The translations under genes and the position numbers were made by a program. Positions 23,251-27,410 of a stretch of DNA of 27,410 bases are shown here, in pieces. The DNA lies in contig USBA01000005.1 in assembly GCA_900552735.1 (NCBI GenBank), forward strand, positions 1 to 27,410, written 5' to 3'. Position 1 is the stretch's first letter. Each line of letters opens with the position of its first letter. Origin of the DNA: an uncultured Collinsella sp. (GTDB lineage Bacteria > Actinomycetota > Coriobacteriia > Coriobacteriales > Coriobacteriaceae). The notes beneath the pieces were generated by a model that saw nothing but the letters and a program-made list of their open reading frames with translations, did no database searches and had not been told where the DNA came from.

Positions 23251-23303
23251 GGCGCCCAAACCACCACAAAGGGGACAGGCACCTTTGTGGTGGTTCTGGC
23301 GCC
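23251..23303. repeat. REP-like hairpin
   Basis: A 14-bp perfect stem (23259-23272 with 23282-23295) with loop GGACAGGCA, enclosed by GGCGCC at 23251-23256 and 23298-23303. It starts right at the phosphoesterase stop. The GGGGACAGGCACC core resembles palindromes dispersed between genes in several bacteria. It may also end transcription. Confidence 0.6.
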
Positions 23304-23390
23304 GTTGCCATTATGGCGGCGGCGTCTTTTTTGTCCGCGCGGCGCGGTAGAGTGTAGGCGATTGAAATTTGCGTCCATCGAGGAGCTGCT

Positions 23391-25148
23391 ATGAACGAGA
23401 TCAGGTGCCCGCATTGCGGCGAAGTGTTTAAGGTCGATGCGTCCGGCTATGCGGATATCGTCAAGCAGGTGCGCGATGCTGAGTTTTCGCGCGACCTGGA
23501 TGAGCGCGTGAAGGCAGTCCAGCGCGAGGGCGAGCAGGCGCTGGAACTTGAGCGCTCTCGTTCGACGGCTGCCTTGCAAAAGGCAGAGTCTCAGCGCAAT
23601 GCTCAGCTTGTCGAGCAGAAGAATGCTGCAGCTCAGCAGCTGGCACAAGAGGTTGCCAAGCGCGATGCCGAGCTTGCCGAGCTGCGCGCCAAGCTCGAGG
23701 GCGCTGCCACGGAGCGCGAGAGCGCAAGCCAGCGCGCGGCGGTTGAGGCCCGTGCGGATGCGCAGAAGGAAAACGCAGAGCTCCAGCGTGAGATTGACAA
23801 CCTGCGCGCGCAGCTGGGACGCAAGGATGACGAAGCCAAACTTGCCGAGGCGGCGGCGCGCAATGCTGTTCAAAACGATCTGTCCGCCCGCGACGCTCAG
23901 ATTGCTGAGCTACAGGCCAGGCTTGCCGCTGCGGACAAGGCCCAGGAGATGGCGCTTGCCGCTGCCGCGGCAGAGTCGCAGCGTGAGCTCGATGCCGCTC
24001 GCAGCGAGGCCGAGCGCGCGCTTGCTGACTACCGCGCGCAGGTACAAGAGAAGTTTTCCGCCGCAAAGGCTCAGTCCGAGCAAGAGGCCGAGGGCCTGCG
24101 TGCCCAGCTGCGCGAACAGGAGCTGACGGCCAAAATGAACCTATCGGAGGCGGTCGCCGCGGCGGAGCGTGAGCGTGATGAGGCGCGTGCCAAGCTGACG
24201 AGTGAGCTGGCGGTGCGCGATTCGCGTGAGGAACAGGCCAAGGCAGCCCACGAGCTTGAGCTTGCGCAGGCCAAGCGCGCGAGCGATGACCTGATTCGCT
24301 ACAAGGACGAAGAGATTGAGCGCCTTAAGGAAATGAAGATCCGCCTGTCCACCAAGATGGTGGGCGAGTCGCTCGAGCAGCACTGCGAGACCGAGTTTAA
24401 CCGTCTGCGCATGACGGCGTTTCCTAACGCGTACTTCGAGAAGGATAACGATGCGTCCGAGGGCACCAAGGGTGACTTTATCTTCCGCGAGTGCGACGCG
24501 AGCGGCAACGAGGTCATTTCGATTATGTTCGAGATGAAAAACGAGAACGACGAGACCGCGACCAAGCATAAAAACGAGGATTTCTTTAAGAAGCTCGATC
24601 ATGATCGTCGCCAGAAAGGCTGCGAGTATGCGGTGCTCTGCACCCTGCTGGAGCCCGAGAGCGAGTTCTATAACGCGGGCATCGTCGACGTGAGTTACCG
24701 CTATGAAAAGATGTACGTGATTCGCCCGCAGTTCTTTATTCCCATGATCACGCTTCTTCGCAACGCCGCCATGGGTTCGCTTCGCTATAAGCAGGAGCTG
24801 GCGGAGTACAAACAGCAGAATATCGACGTCACGAACTTCGAAGCCAAGATGGAGAAGTTCAAGAATGATTTCGGCCGCAACTACGAGATTGCGAGTCGCA
24901 AGTTCCAAACGGCAATCGATGAGATCGACAAGACGATTAGCCATCTGCAGAAAACCAAGGAGGCATTGCTGTCCTCCGAGAACAACCTGCGCCTAGCCAA
25001 CAAGAAGGCCGACGATCTTACCATTCGCAAGCTCACGTGGGGCAACAAGACCATGAAGGCTGCGTTTGACGCGGCGCGCGGGGCTGCGCCAGAGACAAAC
25101 GATGAGCCCGCCGAGGCGGATTCGTATGAGGTCGAGGATGCCGAGTAA
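23391..25148 (+). CDS. DUF2130 protein with long coiled coil
   Basis: A 585-residue protein. It opens with one zinc-ribbon-like pair (Cys6, Cys9 in CPHCG). Residues about 25-315 are Ala/Glu/Arg-rich and predicted coiled coil. From about 318 the DUF2130 core follows (MVGESLEQHCETEFNRLR, then KGDFIFRE near 360 and IMFEMKNE near 379), and a second helical region ends near 560. The D-then-ExK spacing in GDFIFRE/FEMKNE looks like a PD-(D/E)XK nuclease core; that is inference. The ATG at 23391 has GAGGAG upstream. DUF2130 proteins have no settled role. Confidence 0.88.
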   Translation: MNEIRCPHCGEVFKVDASGYADIVKQVRDAEFSRDLDERVKAVQREGEQALELERSRSTAALQKAESQRNAQLVEQKNAAAQQLAQEVAKRDAELAELRAKLEGAATERESASQRAAVEARADAQKENAELQREIDNLRAQLGRKDDEAKLAEAAARNAVQNDLSARDAQIAELQARLAAADKAQEMALAAAAAESQRELDAARSEAERALADYRAQVQEKFSAAKAQSEQEAEGLRAQLREQELTAKMNLSEAVAAAERERDEARAKLTSELAVRDSREEQAKAAHELELAQAKRASDDLIRYKDEEIERLKEMKIRLSTKMVGESLEQHCETEFNRLRMTAFPNAYFEKDNDASEGTKGDFIFRECDASGNEVISIMFEMKNENDETATKHKNEDFFKKLDHDRRQKGCEYAVLCTLLEPESEFYNAGIVDVSYRYEKMYVIRPQFFIPMITLLRNAAMGSLRYKQELAEYKQQNIDVTNFEAKMEKFKNDFGRNYEIASRKFQTAIDEIDKTISHLQKTKEALLSSENNLRLANKKADDLTIRKLTWGNKTMKAAFDAARGAAPETNDEPAEADSYEVEDAE

Positions 25149-25167
25149 GGCATAGCGTATAGTGCAA

Positions 25168-25205
25168 AAGCGGGGCCGTTGGCAATATTGCGAACGGCCC
25201 CGCTT
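25168..25205. terminator. Bidirectional terminator
   Basis: A 13-bp perfect stem (25168-25180 with 25193-25205) with a 12-base loop is followed by CGTTTTG on the plus strand and has an A-run before it. It serves the convergent DUF2130 and helicase genes. Confidence 0.88.
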
Positions 25206-25227
25206 CGTTTTGTTCCAGTATGTTCGG

Positions 25228-27309
25228 CTAGCCCTCGAGCAGGTCCTCGATAAAGCCGACGCGGTAGTTTTTGAAGATGACCTCGCCGCCGTCTTGCGTG
25301 GCGTCCAGATCGACATCGCCCATGATGCCAAAGTCGTGGTCGCCATCCTCGTCGGCAAAGATCTGGTGCACGTGCCACACGTGTGCGGTCTTCTCATCGG
25401 ATTCGTCGATGGAAAACATCGCGGCGCTGCGGGCATCTCCGTCGGTGAGGATCTCCTCGTGCTGCTCATGGTAGGCGTCGAGCGCCTTTTGCCAGCGGAT
25501 CTCGCTCATGCCCCAGTCGTCGTCGAGCTCGCCCAGGTCGCGAACGTGCTCGCGGGCGGCAAGGGTCACGCGGCGGAAGAGTGCGTTGCGAACCAACAGC
25601 GTGCAGCCTCGGCGGTCCGCCACGACCTCGTTGATGCCTTGTGGCGGCGCGGCATCGAGGGCTGCCGGGTTGCCGGCGTTCTCCCACTCGTCCACCAGGC
25701 TCGAGTCCACCGAGCGCACCACAAAGCCCAGCCACGAGATAATGTCGCGCAGGCGCTCGTCGCGCTTCTCGATGGGTACGGTGCGGTCGAGAGAACGGTA
25801 GGCCTCTGCCAGGTAGCGCAGCAAAATGCCCTCGGAGCGAGCGATGCCGAGCTTTTGAATGTAGCCCTTAAAATCGCTCGCGCTTTCTAACATATCGCGC
25901 AGAACGCTCTTGGGAGAGAGCTGGTAGTCGTTTGCCCAGGGTACTTCCTGGCAGTACTTGTCAAAAGCGGCGTCGAGCAAATCCTCGAGCGGCTTTTCGT
26001 ACGTGACGTCCTGAATGCGCTCCAAGCGCTCCTCATATTCGATGCCGTCGGCCTTCATCTCGGCCATGGCGCGATCGCGTGCGGCACGCTCCTGTGCGCG
26101 CAGCACCTGTTTGGGATCCTCGAGCGTTGCCTCGACCATTGAGATTAGATCCATGGTATAGGTCTCGCTCTCGGGATCGAGCAGCTCCAGCGCGGCAAGC
26201 AGGAACGGCGAGAGCGGCTGATCGAGCGCGAAGTCCTCGGGCAGATCGACCGTCAGCGCATAGTCGATGTCTGGTGCGGCGTCAGTCGGGGCGTCGGGCG
26301 CGGGCGGCACCTCGGTGCGAACGACGACGCCGGAGTCGATGAGCGTGGCGAAGATCTCGTCGGCGCGAACCTCGAGCTTCGCCTTTTCCTCAGGCGTTTG
26401 CAGGCTTGTCTCGATGAGGTCGTGTACGCGGGCTCGGGCATCACCGCCCTGCTCGACCACGCTAATCACCATGGAGTGTGTGATGCGCAGGCGCGGCTTG
26501 AGTGTCTCGGGCTGCGTCTCGATCAGGCGCTCAAAGGTCTGCTTGTTCCAGGTGACAAAGCCCTCGGGGGCCTTCTTCTTTTTAATCTTGCGGAGCTTTT
26601 TGGGGTCGTCTCCTGCCTTGGCCATGAGCTTGGCGTTCTCAATCTCGTGCTCCGGCGCCTCGGCGATGACCATGCCCTCGGTGTCGAAGCCCGAGCGGCC
26701 AGCGCGACCGGCGATCTGATGGAATTCGCGGGCGCGCAGGCGACGCATCTTGTAACCATCGAACTTGGTGAGCGCGGTGAGCACCACGGTGTGGATGGGC
26801 ACATTGATGCCGACGCCAAGTGTGTCGGTGCCGCAGATGACGGGCAGCAATCCCTGCTGCGCCAGGCGCTCGACCAGCAAGCGATAGCGCGGCAGCATGC
26901 CGGCGTGGTGCACGCCGACGCCGCAGCCGAGCAGGCGCTTGAGGATCTTGCCGAAGGCGGTCGAGAAGCTCGTGCCCTTGGCCGCTTCCTTGATGGCCTC
27001 GCGCTGCTCCTTGCTGGCAATGCCAAAGTTGGCGAGCGACTGTGCCGTTGCGAGTGCGGCGTCTTGGCTAAAGTGCACGATGTAGAGCGGGGCCTCGCCG
27101 CGGCGCATGGCGAGCTCGACGGTGCCTTCGAGCGAGGTCGTCACGTAGTCGTAGCTCAGCGGCACGGGGCGCGGGGCATCGACGACCAGGTCGCAGGTGG
27201 CACCGGTGTGCTCCTCGAGCGAGGCGGCAATCGCGGTGACGTCGCCAAGCGTGGCGCTCATGAGCATGAATTGTGTATGGGGCCAATGTCGGTGAATGAC
27301 ACAGATCAT
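25228..27309 (-). CDS. DUF3516 Ski2-like helicase, N-terminally truncated
   Basis: The open frame has 693 residues and begins almost at helicase motif III (MLMSATLGD, 15-23). The helicase C domain is intact, with HQIAGRAGRSGFDTEG as motif VI, and a long C-terminal DUF3516-type region follows. The ATP-binding half with motifs I and II is missing. Such proteins normally use ATP to unwind RNA or DNA, so this form should not. Family-like sequence stops at about 27284; the first nine residues (MICVIHRHW) come mostly from AT-rich sequence and no ribosome site precedes them. Disruption by an insertion or an assembly join is more likely than a real start. Confidence 0.85.
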   Translation of the reverse strand: MICVIHRHWPHTQFMLMSATLGDVTAIAASLEEHTGATCDLVVDAPRPVPLSYDYVTTSLEGTVELAMRRGEAPLYIVHFSQDAALATAQSLANFGIASKEQREAIKEAAKGTSFSTAFGKILKRLLGCGVGVHHAGMLPRYRLLVERLAQQGLLPVICGTDTLGVGINVPIHTVVLTALTKFDGYKMRRLRAREFHQIAGRAGRSGFDTEGMVIAEAPEHEIENAKLMAKAGDDPKKLRKIKKKKAPEGFVTWNKQTFERLIETQPETLKPRLRITHSMVISVVEQGGDARARVHDLIETSLQTPEEKAKLEVRADEIFATLIDSGVVVRTEVPPAPDAPTDAAPDIDYALTVDLPEDFALDQPLSPFLLAALELLDPESETYTMDLISMVEATLEDPKQVLRAQERAARDRAMAEMKADGIEYEERLERIQDVTYEKPLEDLLDAAFDKYCQEVPWANDYQLSPKSVLRDMLESASDFKGYIQKLGIARSEGILLRYLAEAYRSLDRTVPIEKRDERLRDIISWLGFVVRSVDSSLVDEWENAGNPAALDAAPPQGINEVVADRRGCTLLVRNALFRRVTLAAREHVRDLGELDDDWGMSEIRWQKALDAYHEQHEEILTDGDARSAAMFSIDESDEKTAHVWHVHQIFADEDGDHDFGIMGDVDLDATQDGGEVIFKNYRVGFIEDLLEG

Positions 27310-27410
27310 AAAGATTATGAAAGAATGATTGCATATTTGCAGTCATTGCGTGGTTCTTACAGCAGATACGAAAAAGCTTTTAATGACTTGTGTCATACTT
27401 TGGGAATGAA
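27286..27410 (+). CDS. Partial AT-rich reading frame at window end
   Basis: From ATG 27286 the plus strand stays open to the edge: 41 codons starting MSVNDTDHKDYERMIAYL. Codons such as AAA, TAT, GAT, TTG and AGA differ sharply from the GC-rich neighbours. An alternative ATG lies at 27277 in frame, inside helicase sequence. No family is recognised. It may be the start or middle of a foreign gene joined to the helicase at about 27284. Confidence 0.35.
   Translation, partial: MSVNDTDHKDYERMIAYLQSLRGSYSRYEKAFNDLCHTLGM

Overview
The window looks like a chromosome segment of a high-GC, gut-type anaerobic actinobacterium of class Coriobacteriia, most like Collinsella. This is inferred from the gene mix (reverse-type rubrerythrin, PdxS/PdxT with a MocR-type PdxR, a DUF3516 helicase, a DUF559-like nuclease of a kind I associate with Coriobacteriia), the GC-rich codon use and the strong Shine-Dalgarno sites. 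No rRNA, tRNA, CRISPR array or complete insertion sequence was recognised.

Layout. 1-2323: the N-terminus of a Kup potassium transporter, an EamA exporter and its divergent LysR regulator. 2383-4066: an XRE helix-turn-helix fused to an AlaA-type aminotransferase, behind three helically phased operator-like sites and with a second in-frame start that has its own strong ribosome site. 4136-10360: a probable catabolic operon (amidohydrolase-fold protein, two neutral-ceramidase-like proteins, Bgl-family PTS EIIBC) ending convergently on a LysR regulator. 10397-12428: peptide deformylase and a divergent DHA2 drug-efflux MFS protein. 12581-13492: a MarR-like winged-helix protein with an acidic head and a tail of about 20 RGG repeats, followed by about 330 bp of stacked palindromes. 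13820-16903: pdxT and pdxS on the minus strand, divergent from pdxR. 16893-18436: two 120-bp terminally inverted repeats in direct orientation flanking a PD-(D/E)XK-like nuclease gene. Each repeat supplies the last codons and the stop of the gene before it. 18565-21990: reverse rubrerythrin, divergent from an iron alcohol dehydrogenase and aldehyde dehydrogenase operon with paired operators. 22114-25148: HIRAN protein, an unlisted 59-residue protein, a metallophosphoesterase, a REP-like hairpin and a DUF2130 protein. 25228-27410: a DUF3516 Ski2-like helicase that loses its ATP-binding half at about 27284, where sequence turns abruptly AT-rich.

The best candidates for something undescribed are the repeat-flanked nuclease cassette, the MarR-RGG protein, the XRE-aminotransferase with its nested start, and the PTS/ceramidase-like operon, in which two of the three putative enzymes lack canonical metal ligands. 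All functional readings come from recognising motifs by eye; no database search was run.
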